Assembly: GCA_003024785.1 (NCBI GenBank)
Contig: PUQB01000875.1
Location: 1 to 64,000 of the forward strand
Direction: 5' to 3'
Length of the DNA: 64,000 nucleotides
Source: Selaginella tamariscina
Lineage: Eukaryota > Streptophyta > Lycopodiopsida > Selaginellales > Selaginellaceae
The translations under genes and the position numbers were made by a program. The notes under the pieces were generated by a model. The model was not told where the DNA came from, ran no database searches, and saw only the letters and a program-made list of their open reading frames with translations. Shown piece by piece: positions 13,060-24,887 of this stretch; positions within the stretch are counted from its first letter, which is position 1, and every line of letters starts with the position of its first letter.

Positions 13060-13870
13060 GGTGGTGGGATTAATCCCGCCACCCCTTCCCCACCTAATAG
13101 AATGGTGGGCGGGATTAATCTCGCCCACGACTCCCTCTAACGAGGAAGAGTCAACGGGATTAATCCCGCCAACAACTCCCTTTGACGAGGAAGAGTCGTG
13201 GGATTAATCCCGTTGACTCCCTTCAACGAGGAAGAGTCAGCGGGATTAATCCCGTCGCTGACTCTTCCTTGTCAGAGGGAGTCGGCGGGATTAATCCCGC
13301 CATCGACTCCCTCCGACGAGGAAGAGTTGGTGAGATTAATCCTGCCACCGGCTTTTCCTCATTGGAGAGAGTCGACAAGATTAATCCCGCCGCTGACTCC
13401 CTCCGACAAGGAAGAGTCGACGGGATTAATCCCGTTGGCGAATCCCTCCGACGAGGAAGAGTCGGCGGGATTAATCCCGCCCACAACTCTCACCGATGGG
13501 GAAGAGGTGGGGAGATTAATCCTGCCCACAACTCTCTCTGAAACTAAGATTTCAAAGAAATTTCAAAGGGGTAGGAGGATTAATCCCACCAATGCTTCCC
13601 TGCCTTCTAAACTAGTGGGCATATAAATCCCGCCCATAAATCTTTAAAACAGGGAAGTGGTGGCGAGATTAATCCCGTTATCCCTTTTCTGCCTCTTCGA
13701 ATGGTGGCGGGATTAATCCTGCCGCCCTATTTAAGAGGCGGAGAAGCATTGGCCAGATTAATCCCGCCATGGCTTCCCTGTTTTAAAGAGTTGTGGACGG
13801 GATTAATCCCACCACCTTTTTTAAAAGGCAAAAAAGAAATGGCCGGATTAATCCCGTCACCCTATTAATA
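13060..13870. repeat. GGGATTAATCCC palindrome array 1
   Basis: About 18 occurrences of GGATTAATCC or one-mismatch variants, spaced near 45 bp, separated by CGACGAGGAAGAGTC-like linkers that are themselves partly inverted. Because the spacing is close to a multiple of three, several frames on both strands stay open here. I treat those as artefacts. The array lies 5' of a DUF7869-like transposon gene. Confidence 0.9.
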
Positions 13871-13948
13871 ACGCTTTAAGATCTCGACTAATCGAGAATT
13901 TTAAGTAAAAAGGGATAAATCCTTAATGGATTCCTAAACCCTAAATTC

Positions 13949-14635
13949 TAAGGCCCACTTTCCACTAGCGGGTGGTTATTTAGCCGGTGGTAAATTAAAA
14001 TAATGACACGTCATTAATTATTACTACCACTGTGCTTTTCCATTAGAGTGGTTAATTGAATTAAAAAATAAATTAATAGTGCACAATTTTGATTTAACCG
14101 GTTATTAAAAGAGGGTTTTTACATATATATATTATACATACATATGTAATAAATATGCACCTACTCATATAAAAAAGACTCTTTAGAGATCTACATATTA
14201 TCTGTAATAATTTATGTTCTTTCTGCAAAATAAGTATATCAACTAATGTGTCTATATATATATATAATATTCTTACATGTAAATGAGTGATATTTTGCTA
14301 AATCTCACATTTGCTCTTTATTTTAAAGTTCTAATTTATCCGTTTTTCATTGATTTTTTTGAAAGCTAAAAAAAACAAAATCTAATTTCATTAATCTTGA
14401 TACATGTGTCATTCATTTATGCCCGGTAGCCATACAACCGAGCAAAATTGCCCGGTTATTTGGCTACCACCGAAAAAGTCATGTAGGCGCCACATAGATG
14501 CGACATAAGTGCCATGTAGATTATAAATTACAAATAACCAGCAAGTGGAAAACTAAACCCATAGTAAAATAAATAATTTCTTTTATTTTAATTGGTTGAG
14601 GCAATTAACCACCCACTAGTGGAAAGTGAGCCTAA
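13949..14635. mobile_element. 681-bp TIR element with TAA duplication (PIF/Harbinger-like MITE)
   Basis: The left end starts GGCCCACTTTCCACTAGCGG. The reverse complement of the right end starts GGCTCACTTTCCACTAGTGG, and similarity continues for about 30 bp. The element spans 13952-14632 and is flanked by TAA on both sides (13949-13951 and 14633-14635). The homologous sites near 39590 and 46440 lack the insert and have a single TAA, so the insertion is clean. No transposase ORF is seen inside. A 3-bp TAA-type duplication with such TIRs fits non-autonomous PIF/Harbinger (Tourist-like) elements. Confidence 0.8.
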
Positions 14636-15600
14636 TTTTAAGAGAGAATGTTATAAGTATTTCTAGATTTGTTTATAATACTTGTAAACAGCATTGAGGG
14701 CGTCGTGCTTTCCTATAAACAATAACACCCAATTTAATATCGCTCCTGAGGTGATCATTATCAAGAAAAAAAAGATTTAAATAGAGAAAAAATTACAGAA
14801 ATGAAGAAACCCTTGCCAGAAAAAGAACCAAATTTGAATATAAGTGAGAAATTAAATGCATTTTCAAATTTATATGTTAGACTGATAATACTTATGTCAG
14901 AATTTTAAATTTTAAAAAATTAAATAAAAAATTAAATAAAATTAAATTAAAGATGGGTTGACAGAAATAACCGACACTCTGACATATATATACTCTTTAA
15001 TTCCAATGATTTTAATAAATTGCATTTAATGTGATTAAAGTGATTCAAGTTGTTTACTATTTCAAAATTTTAATAATTATTTACATTCTTTATATTCTAA
15101 TATATTATTAAGTATCTATTATAAATATACTTATACAATAAATAGATTGATATATTATTATATATCATTTAAAATATATTCATAATGTGTTTATTAATAT
15201 TATTTTTTTAATTATTTGAGTAATTAATTTACATTTCTTTATATTAATGTGAATTATTTTCTTATTATTCCAAGAATATTCCAATATAAAACCTAATTAT
15301 CATAATTAAATTAGTATATATTCTTAATTATTTTAATAATTATTCTACATTTGTTTATATTAATGGGATTTTCTCAATTATTTCCTTATTATTTTAAGAA
15401 TATTCCAAGGTTAAACCTTATTATCAATATTAAATTAATATATTATTAAAACTATAGATGACTATATATTAGATAAAATTTTATATTATGTATAATTTAA
15501 AATATGTTCATAGTGTGTATATTATATTATTTTCAATTTAATTCAATATTTCTTTTGTACACATATATAAACACAATAAAAAATTTACATATACACGTAC
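14636..15600. other. AT-rich spacer
   Basis: No gene. Includes a conserved 150-200 bp block (from about 14640) with CGCTCCTGAGGTGATCA, repeated at 39400-39600 (inverted) and 46450-46640. The rest is very AT-rich with ATTATT-type words. From about 15440 the sequence is the inverted counterpart of the right edge of the window. Confidence 0.6.
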
Positions 15601-17340
15601 ATAACCAGTTTTCAGTTTTGTTTTGTTTTTGTTTTAGTTATAGTTTTGTTATTTCAGTTCTGTTTTTTGTTTTTTAAATTTTGATGTAGTTATTTTATTT
15701 TATTTTGTTTTTTATTTTTATTTCAGTGGTTGTTTTGTTATCTTAGTTATTTTAGTTTTAATCATAATTTGGTTAAAATAGTCTTCGGTTTTGTTTTATT
15801 TTTGTTTTTGTTTTAGTTATAATTTTGTTATTTTAGTTGTGCTTTTGATTTCTTTGATTTCGATATAGTTGTTTTGTTTTATTTTATTTTTATTTTTATT
15901 CTAGTTATGATTTTGTTATTTTACTTCTTTTAATTTTAATTTCAATTGGTTTGTAATTCTTAGTTTTATTTTGTTTTTATTTTATTTGCTATTTTGTTAT
16001 TTTAGTTATGCTTTTGATTTTTTTATTTATTTTTAATACAATTATTTTCATATAGTTTAATTACAATTGTTTTGGTATAGTTTAATTATAGTTATTTTGA
16101 TATAGTTTAATTATAATCATTTCTATATAGTTTAAATGTACTTATTTTAATATAATTTAATCATATAGTTATTTTGATATGGTTTAATCATAATTTGGTT
16201 AAAACAGTCTTCAGTTTTATTTTATTTTTGTTTTTACTTTTGTTTTGGTTATAATTTTGTTGTTTTAGTTGTGCTTTTGATTTATTTGATTTCGATATAG
16301 TTGTTTTATTTTATTTTGATTTTTATTTTTATTTTAGTTATGATTTTGTTATTTTACTTGTTTTAATTTTGATATAGTTATAACTTTTGTTTTTTTTTTT
16401 TTTTTTTTTTTTCATTCAATTGTAATTTTATTCGTTTAGTTATGACTTTGGTACTTTTCATTCCAATATACATCTTTTATGTATATTTGTGATTTTATTA
16501 TTTTGGGTATAATTTTTAATTTCTATTTTTCTTGTGTTGTTTTTATAATAGTAGTTAACGGAAGATTTGTTGTGCCTTGCAGTCAGATCAGAAAGCTCTG
16601 TCGGACTCACTCGCATAAACATAAAGACAGCACTTCTATTTCATTTTGTTTTCGTTTTTTTGTTTTAAAACTAGTTATAATTTTAGTTATTATGATTGTA
16701 GATTGTATTTTTGTTTTCTTTTGTTTTTGTGTGTGTTCCAATTTGGCATTGACGCTTTAATAATTTGATTGTTTTGTTGTTTTCGTTGTTTTGGTTGGGA
16801 TTGTTGTCTTTTTGTTTTACTTGAAATTCACATTGTTTTTGTTGGCATTTCATTGTTTTGGTGGTAATTTCTATTCTGATTATTTCGTCTTGTTTCCATT
16901 TGGTTACAGTTTTTGATAGTTTAGTTGTAGATTATATTCTTGTTCTGTCTTGTTTCTGTTTTTGTTCTGATTTCAATTGTAATTTTAATGTTTTAATTGT
17001 TTTCGTTGTTTTGGTTGTAGTTTCTTGTTTTAGTTGGCCTTTGTATTGTTCTAGTTGGCATTTTACTGTTTTAGTTGTTATATGTACCTTTGTTTTGTCT
17101 TGTTTCAGTTTTTATTTTAATTTTAGTTCTAATGTCGAATGTTTTGGTTGTCAATTATTTTCGATTTTCGCTTTGGCTATCATTTTGTTATTTCAACTAT
17201 AATCTCTATTTCATTATTTTATTGTTTTAATTATTTCCGTTGTGATTTTTATCTTTATTTTAGTTGTCATCCTACTGTTTTAGTCGGCATTGTAATTTTT
17301 TTTTGTATTTTTGTTTTCTCTTGTTTTGTGTTATGCTACA
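15601..17340. repeat. T-rich, C-poor strand-asymmetric block 1
   Basis: Composed almost entirely of words such as TTTTAGTTAT, TTTTGTTATTTTAG and TTTTATTTTTATT. It has a looser higher-order period: near-identical passages of 100 bp or more recur at about 15604, 15785 and 16210. Reading frames in it give only F/I/V/L-rich translations and I do not regard them as genes. Homologous to 36861-38395, 47641-49255 and 62101-63825. Confidence 0.75.
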
Positions 17341-18060
17341 AAGGACTAGACAACAATTCCGTTCTGGTCGGCATGCACTGAAACCCCGTCCACTGGTGCA
17401 TTTAAATGGGATGTTGTGCTAGTCCGCAAGTGCATCAACCCTAAAGAACCACGGTCTTAATCCTCTACTCCCATGCCTGGGGTTCTATTTGAATCTATGT
17501 GCACTAGAGCTTGGTCGGCATTTGCGTTCACGGGCGGGGATGGGTTTAGGGTTTAGGGTGCCAGCCCACTCATGTAAACGGAAAAATGGTATTTCTGTTT
17601 TGTCTTTTCTGTTCTTTTGTTTTAATACTAGCTGTAATTTTATTCTGGTTTCGGCTGTGGTTTAGAAGTGTTAAATGTGTCAGGCAGACTCGTTTGTTTT
17701 AGTTGTGGTTTGTGTGCAGTATAGTTTTCGTTTTTTGTTGTTTGTGTTTAGTTGTAATTCTGGCTTGTGATTGGGAGTTGAATTGGTCGTACGCTATAGA
17801 GGACTCAACAACAGTTCTGTTCTGGTTGGATGCACCAAAACCCCGTCCGCTGGTGCATTGAAATAGGATGTCATGCCAGTCCGCAGATGCATTAACACTA
17901 AAGAGCCATGCATCTTAATCCTTTGTTTCCGCGCCTAGGGTTTTGTTACAATCTACGTGCACCAGGCCCCAAACCCCATACCCTAAACTCGAAACCCCAG
18001 ACCCTGAACCCTAAACCCTAAACCCCAAACCCTGGACCCAAACCCAAACCCCAAAGACCA
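17341..18060. repeat. ~200-bp repeat pair plus degenerate telomeric repeats
   Basis: Two copies (about 17340-17520 and 17800-17970) of a repeat containing a GTTCTGGTCGG-TGCA start, a CATTTAAATGGGATGT middle and an AACCCTAAAGA...CTTAATCCT part. They are followed by CCCTAAACCCTAAACC-type degenerate telomeric sequence at 17985-18065. Confidence 0.8.
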
Positions 18061-18734
18061 AACCCTATGCATGTGTGAACCCTCTTCTTTTCTTGGTTGG
18101 TTTCCCTTATAAATATTGTATATATAATTACATGAATATAAAGTAATAATTAGTGGCATAAAGTTGATAAGCTGGAAACCCATGTTGTATTATGCTTTCT
18201 TTATCTACTTTTTAATTCTATGTTTAGAACGTTATTATAAAGTTCACTTGCCGCCTGCACCGTTTGTTAATGTAGTATGTAATATACCTCAGAGTTTATT
18301 TATTTTATATTTAAAGGCCTATATAAGGAAGCTTCAATTAAAATTAGATCAATTTAATTTAACACAAATTGTGAATTGGGTTTCGGATGGATGGCCCAGA
18401 TCGATCGTGTTTAGGCCCTGGGTTAGCCGCGATGAACTCGATGGATAAGGCACGCTGGGTGCGGAGGCCTCTTTAAGGGCCTTGCCCGCGTGCCCTCCGA
18501 GCCCACGCCAACCGATTTCGTGTCCGTTTTTTAGTTATTTACATTTCGATTTTCATATAGCTATAGTTTTCATATTTGTTTTATTATTATTGTATTTTTA
18601 TTCTAGTTATAATTTTACTGTTTTATTGCTTTAGTTTTATTCTACTTATAATTTTATTATCTTAGTTATGCTTTGGAGTTTTTTAATTTTAATATACCTT
18701 TTCAATTTTATTTATTTCTTTTTATTTTATTTTA
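18061..18734. other. Spacer with GC-rich island
   Basis: Non-coding. Inverted counterpart of 11400-12030 and of 60718-61370, including the GC-rich island with GATCGATCGTGTTTAGGCCC and a T-rich tail up to the transposon gene. Confidence 0.6.
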
Positions 18735-20800
18735 GAGTTGGATTTCAATAATAACAACCTGGAATATTTGAAGAGGTTCCTTACATTGGTCCTATAATCA
18801 GAAAAGGGGGTTCCAGGAAGAGGGTCAAGATGGATCTTACATCATCAGTAAGCATTGCTAACATTTCCATGATTGACTGCTGCAAGAAGAAGTGTTGTCA
18901 TATGGCAAACCGGAATGAAATTGCCAATGTAGTCATGCCTTTTGTATGTTCACCCAAAAGCAAAGGCATGAGTTTGTATATGCTGCACTAAATGGGTGTA
19001 TTGGAATGGACTGGAACACATGTTATTAGAGTACATCCATGGTATTTAATAAGGTGACCATCTGCTTCAAAGCTTAATACACTATATACGGGATTCAAAA
19101 GACCATGTTCTACCCGAGGGATGAGTGGCTAGATGGAGCACACACCTCAAGACATGGGAACACTCACATGGTCAAAACCGCTCTCACATTATGGTAGCCA
19201 TAGAGATACTCAAGGCAGACAAGATGCCTCACAAATGCCGAACCACAAATGCAGGGGTCAAGTCAAGGTTTTGCCTTCAATCTACACTCAAAGCTTGTAA
19301 ACATGTGAACAAGTGCCTCAGTTTGATGGGGCTCCAAACAATCTGCACTGGTACCTTCAACAACATATGGAATACTCATTTTAAGGATGTGGAGATTGCA
19401 AAACACTCTAGCTTTTTCAAGTGTGACACTTGTACATTTATATAATGCTCTCATGACACGTGTACTTAAGGCTACTTGGGAAAAGGAGAGGCATTGTCAA
19501 TGGCCCTGAGAGTTTTGGTTCAATGGAGAGATCTAGCTCAAATATTGTACATGTGTTCTTTAATATCAAATAGCTTCCTCGTCAATTTGCTTTTACAGAT
19601 GGATAATTGTGCAGGCGAGAACAAAATAAATAAATCATTTTAGTTAAGGGTTTCTCAAGCTTATACTTATTTTATTTTTTAAATATGTACTAGCATTACT
19701 TGTCAATGCTTGTTGTCAAAGGTGTGTTTGAGACAATCACGCTCAGTTTCTTTATGGTTTGGTCACACTCAGGAAGATATTGATGCGTTCTTCAACAAAG
19801 TCTCCAACTCTACAAAAGGACAAGTGCACTTACCTTACCACATATGATAAATCTTTTTGAAAATTGCATCTCCAAAAAAAATTGTGCTTTGCTTATGATT
19901 AAGGTGCCAGACTTCCAAAAGTTTCTCAAAGAGTATATCAAAAGGGGAGCGATTCTTTAGTTGGTCACCTTGTGTCATTACAATTCTTTTTTTCCATAAG
20001 AAATGATATACCTATTATGCAGTACAAGTTATGGCCATCAGCGCAGGAGTGGTTACCGAAAGAGGGCTTATTGCTCTTCAAAAGTGGAGAGGATGAAAAG
20101 CCACTTCTCCCATAAGGATAACCAGACCCTATTTTATTGAGTGCCTAGCTCAAGGAACAAGAACTTATTATTGATGGCATCAAAAAATGTGGCATGGATT
20201 CAAAAATCGATACCAAAGAATTCTAATAAGGCAACTAGTTATTCAGAACTATATAAGCATGTGGTCGACTATTGGGTGATAAGGCCTACTGTCACAAGTA
20301 CATAATTATAACACCCTTTTTGGCCTAAAACAAGGTGGCGAGAGGAGATTGAAATGACATCAATGAGCACAAACAACATAGAAGTTAATAGTGATGTAGA
20401 AGTGCAAACCCCACACTTTGTTGGACAAATGAACCAAAAACCTAAAGCATACTTTGATTGTTGTAAGGATCTTCAAAAACTAGTGATGGTCCTCATTACT
20501 TCAGATGTGTCATATAATCAGCCTATTTGGATGGGTCAAATTATCGACACCTAAATTTATCACAAAAAATAATATGGTTAAGGTTGCATGGTTCAAACTA
20601 CAAAAAATGCAACATAAGAAGGAGAGCGAAAGATATAATGGATGCCTAAAGAAAACATTGTCTCCCAATTAAAAAGACCCAGCACATTTTATAAATGTTA
20701 AATCCATTTGATATAGGTGGATGTCAAGAAGCGTTCATAAAGTCACGATTAATAAAAACGCAAGAGAATGTATGTTTTCTGAAGCTAATTACAAAATTAT
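18735..20800 (+). mobile_element. DUF7869-like transposon gene, copy C (no N-terminal module)
   Basis: Begins at the second module (TTTGAAGAGGTTCCTTACATTGG region) and runs through the cysteine-rich DCCKKKC segment, the NNIWNTHFKDVEIAKH segment ending in CDTC (about 19360-19435), the MDN-AGEN region near 19600 and the GHTQ/EDID region near 19765, to the C-terminal part (FVGQMNQKPKAYFDCCKDLQ, about 20420-20490). Many frameshifts and stops. The CDTC, DNCAGENKN and GHT-EDID order matches what I know of DUF7869 proteins, often found in transposon-like multicopy genes. Dead copy, mirrored at 58631-60717. Confidence 0.65.
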
Positions 20801-22274
20801 TAAATATATAATTATAATAAACTTTTTAATAATAGTACTAAATTGTTTATTTAACTATATAAATTTATAAAAAGATATGGAAGATTGACTATATAGGATT
20901 TTGTATATTTATATATATTATTACTAGTAAAATTTTTAATTAATGTTATATTTAAATATTAATATTTTAATAACAACATTAATATTTATATAATGTACCT
21001 CTCATTCTCTTTAATAATTTTGATATTAGGCCCATGCAATCTTAAATATAATATATTATATAACTTAATACCTTCTACTTTTATAATGTTATTAATTTTT
21101 TATCCATGAATGATATAATTAAAGGGTTAATTATAAAAATATAATGTTCTAAAGAATATTTGTCTTCAAACATATATTTTAAAGAATTTCTTTCTTTAAT
21201 ATATATATTTTAAAGAATATTTCTTTAATATTAGAAAATGCTAATTAAATAACTAAAATTACTAATTATTAAGAAATGGGACTATGGACATTCCCATTTT
21301 AGTTATAATTTACACATAACATAAATATAATAAAATAAACTTTGAATAAGTAATTACTTTATTAATTTAATTAATAGAATGTGATCAAAACCATGAACTA
21401 AAACTATAATAACCACTTTTATATCATCATTAAATAAATATATTATTTAATTTAATTAATTGTGCTTTAAAAAATATATTAAACTTTCAAAAAGTATTAT
21501 ACTAAATGGTTTAATACTGATATCATCAATTAAACAATATTTTATATTTTTTGTGCTTGAGTTTGTCATTCTCTATAGTCATTTATGAAATAATTTTGAC
21601 CTTTAGAGGATTAGAATTAAGTTGAATTTTGAATTTTTTTTCATATATTTAAGATAAATTTTTATAAGATTTATATTTATACATTTTTAAAGATAAATGT
21701 TTTTATAAGATTCATTTTAAGAATCCAACTTAAATATGTTTTGGCGGATTATAAATTATGTACCACATTGTATTATTATAGATAGATTAAATAAAATCAA
21801 TTGCTAAAACGTTAAGGCAAATTAGGTTAAAGCAATAATGACAAATTTATAGTGACATTACAAAACAATAATGATAAAATAGTGAATTCATCACACATAG
21901 ATATTATTTATTAGTATCAAAGGTAAGTTTATAAATTCTATTGTTTTAATATTTAAATTAACAGTGGAAAATCTCACTATTGATTTTAAAGTTAAAATTA
22001 AAAATATTTAAATTTATAATTTTAAATTTAAGTTTATGATTTTAATAAAATATAATATATATAATTTAATATTTTTAATTAAATTACTTATATATAATTT
22101 AAATAAAAAGATACACTCTTTAGATGATGTGTAAAAATAGCTGTAAAATTTGATCTATGTGATAGATATGAATCCGTTCCAGGCTCATCAACCCAATACA
22201 TCCGTAAACTCATAAAACAAGCGAATGTACTGCATATGCCTTATATCTTAGGAATTTAGAGGTCTTTGCGTGTG

Positions 22275-22369
<95 letters not shown>

Positions 22370-22595
22370 AAAAATTTAAGATATAAATATGTTATGTAAT
22401 TTAAGTTTGACAAGGTTTTCAATATGGTAAAATCTATTGATTTAATCCACTGTCACAACCATATAACTAATTAACAGAGCCTCTTTGCTGCATTATTTTT
22501 TATTTTCTCATTATTATTAATTTTGACCTAAATAAAACAATTGCATTATTTATTTCATAAAATGGATATATACAATGTCGTGGTATATGGGCTTA
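20801..22595. other. AT-rich spacer with microsatellite
   Basis: No gene. Homologous to 4401-6165. The microsatellite at 22268-22364 is GT, then TA, then AG runs rather than the CT/AG hairpin of unit B. Several AAAGAATATTTCTTT-like palindromes occur near 21150-21230. Confidence 0.7.
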
Positions 22596-23920
22596 CTAAG
22601 TCGCATACATTGGATACTTGTTGATTCCACACAGTCCATCTCCGTTTCCTAGCATTGCCATTTTGACATATCCATTATCACCCCACCCTTTACCCCATGA
22701 GTTTTTAATTATCCAGTAACCCATCCCTGTTGCACAATCCGTTCCAAATCCAATCGTGAGAACTGCATGATTAATTACTGCCGGACAATTCCCAGAAAAA
22801 ATTCCCTATATTACACCAAATATCATTACTATGCACTGCAGTAACTATATAATGTATATATATAATTCGAAGTTATGACATTAAACTCAATAACAGTACT
22901 TTTTTATAAAGCTGAAAATCAGGTGTTCCTCCGTTGATGTAAACTGAGATGGGATGTCTCTGAACAACAGCTTTAATATTTGCTTCATTACCTGCAGGGG
23001 CATAGTGCACGCTTTTGATTCTTACTACATGATGCCCCTCCTGCATTTTAAGCACAGTTAAATTAAATCAATATGTTATTCTCTAATATATTTTAAACCA
23101 TGGATATAGTGTGCTTAAGCTAATAAGGAGATGTTGAGCATATATATTCTGAGTAACGTATTACCTTCAATTTATCACATTTATTAACTTGAGCATTATA
23201 CGGATAATCTCTCTCTGTGGTGATGCCATTGTTCTTTATTATGTAGCGGAAAGCAGCATCTGTCCAATCCCCATTGCAGCTTTTAGAGTGACAATCCACT
23301 AATTGTTGTTCAGACAAAGAGACCATTCTCCTAGTTCTAAGGTAGTTGATTCCTTCGATAACGCCTGTTGTTGCAAATGCCTAACAACTTCCTGCAGTGC
23401 ATTGCAGTCGATTTAAACTGGAGAGAGAGAGAGAGAGATATGATTACCACAAGAACGTTGGTCCTTTACAGGAGTTACGGCACCAACATTTCGCCAATCA
23501 AAACTGAAACATTTACGTCCACGATTGGGAGAAAATTTTACGTTATCAGGTGGAGAAGATATATCTGAGGAGCTATTGAGTTTGATTACAGATGCAAAGA
23601 TGGCTCTAAACTCAGCATTAGTTAAGTCTGCCATGTTGTTTAGCCCAAGAGTGTACGTCAGCTTCTGAGAGTTTTTGTTGTTTATGTAGTTGAGATTTTC
23701 CTATACATACATGTGTTAGCACTGACACACACGCGCGCGCGCGCACACACACACAGAGTGAAAGAGAGAAAACCTTGAAGATAGGGAACCTCTTCTCCTG
23801 GTCATAGGTCTTATCATTGAGTTTGCCATTCTCACGCAGCCACATCTGAAATGTTTGCCATGCAGGATCGCTACGATTGCTTGCTGAAGAATAACTGACT
23901 GCTAATAAGAAAAAAACCAT
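22596..23920 (-). pseudogene. Papain-family cysteine protease, copy C (stop at active site)
   Basis: Exons 23774-23920, 23448-23700, 23165-23391, 22900-23040 and 22596-22805 join in phase to 326 codons with one in-frame TAG at 23381-23383. It replaces the Trp directly after the catalytic Cys (GSC-stop-AFATT where copy B has GSCWAYAAT). His269 in NHAV and Asn291 in IKNSWG are kept, as is the I29 prodomain (about residues 20-75). A 10-bp deletion near the original start shifts the MGIRS start out of frame, but a second ATG at 23918-23920 restores a short hydrophobic leader (MVFFLLAVSYSS). A ~1-kb insertion separates the gene from its TATA box. As read, it could encode only a 136-residue leader plus prodomain product. 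Confidence 0.85.
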
Positions 23921-24059
23921 CTGATACCCATGGAATTGTACTAATTAATTTTGATGAAACTTAAAGCTCCATTGGGTCTCGGCGAAAAGGAGGCTCCGGC
24001 TCAGGAGGCTTCATATTATTTTAGTATATTCGCAGATATTCTAGGGTTATTCTAGCATA

Positions 24060-24092
24060 TTCTAGAATATTCTCAAGAATATTCTAGAATAT
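24060..24092. promoter_or_regulatory. Heat-shock-element-like cluster, left subterminal
   Basis: Contiguous TTCTAGAATATTC and GAATATTCTAGAA motifs, that is alternating nGAAn/nTTCn pentamers in the arrangement bound by heat-shock factors. Motif seen; function inferred. Confidence 0.4.
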
Positions 24093-24182
24093 ATAAGTTT
24101 TTTAATATGCCGACTTAATAAAGCATTATCTTAAACCCTAAACCATTCGCGAGTCTTCGCGAGTTCTCCTTCTGTTTTGGCG

Positions 24183-24729
24183 ATGATTCAGGCGGCTACA
24201 GTAATCAACTTGGAGGTTGCAGGGACTTACAACGTCTACTGTGCACGAGGTTGGGATACCGTGACAAAATTAAGGTAAGCTAGCTATTCAAGTTCAAGTT
24301 TAACTTGGTCTATGTGGCAGGATAACTTGTTAATTCTCTTGGTGTTGCAAAGCTCTGAAAAGAAGTCAAGAGGCCAAACCCTTGGCGTTGATGAACACGA
24401 TCCTCGTCAACACCGCCGACCGTTTTCAGGAGGCTTGGTAAGAAGTACTTTGCTATGTTTATCCTAATGGAAGTTTGTGCAAGATGATGATTCAACCGAA
24501 GAGTGTTTGACTCATGCAGCTTTTGATCGAGCGTCTCAGTAGACCTGGCGACTTAGTCTGGGATATTGGTTCTGAAACTGGGTCATCGTTGCTAGCTGCC
24601 GTCGAGCTTGGAAGGAATATTATAGGAACCGAGAAGAGTTTCGAACTCTCTAGGTTGGTAACAAACAAGCTCGCAGAGAACATTAACCATAAGAATTACC
24701 TACTCAAACACCTCCACGTCCAAGCGTAA
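24183..24729 (+). pseudogene. Methyltransferase-like gene fragment captured in the insertion
   Basis: The last open part (24514-24729, 71 codons) reads LLIERLSRPGDLVWDIGS, then ETGSSLLAAVELGRNIIGTE, then ELSRLVTNKL. This is the arrangement of an SAM-binding motif I (D-G-x-G-type loop) and the following acidic position in DNA N4/N6-type methylases; here the loop reads DIGSETGS. Upstream there are GT-AG bounded pieces, with an exon ending at 24274 and another starting at 24321. The middle part has a frameshift relative to the copy at 54667-55215, which reads SEKKSKRPNPLALM. Presence of introns suggests capture of genomic DNA. The fragment lacks a full catalytic domain, so I treat it as non-functional. 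Confidence 0.6.
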
Positions 24730-24887
24730 CTGGTGGTTCGAGAACTGCAGCTTTACTTAACATGAAGAAGAAACTTTAGCTAATGTATATTGAGTAATAA
24801 ATTAAGCTAATATAAAAAAAATAAGATAGAAATACAACAGTTTTAATAGAATTCTTTTTTGCCGACTGAGGCCAATACTGCGGACTA

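Noticed and set aside
13182-13626. Repetitive protein frames through the GGGATTAATCCC array
   Set aside because: Open on both strands and in several frames because of the repeat period; no start context or conserved frame between arrays.
13060-13870. CRISPR-like array
   Set aside because: Linkers are repeated too, not unique spacers, and the context is a eukaryotic gene region.
16479-17381. Hydrophobic membrane-protein-like frames in the T-rich block
   Set aside because: T-rich DNA translates to F/I/V/L/S by composition; frames are not maintained between the four homologous blocks.
17985-18065. True chromosome end
   Set aside because: The repeats are short, degenerate and flanked by ordinary sequence on both sides.
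22596-23391. Selenocysteine or programmed readthrough at the protease stop
   Set aside because: The codon is TAG, not TGA, and replaces Trp, which TGG to TAG by one change explains.
24514-24729. Functional bacterial-type DNA methyltransferase acquired by transfer
   Set aside because: Only a fragment around motif I, with GT-AG introns upstream, inside a transposon-like element; plant gene capture is simpler.
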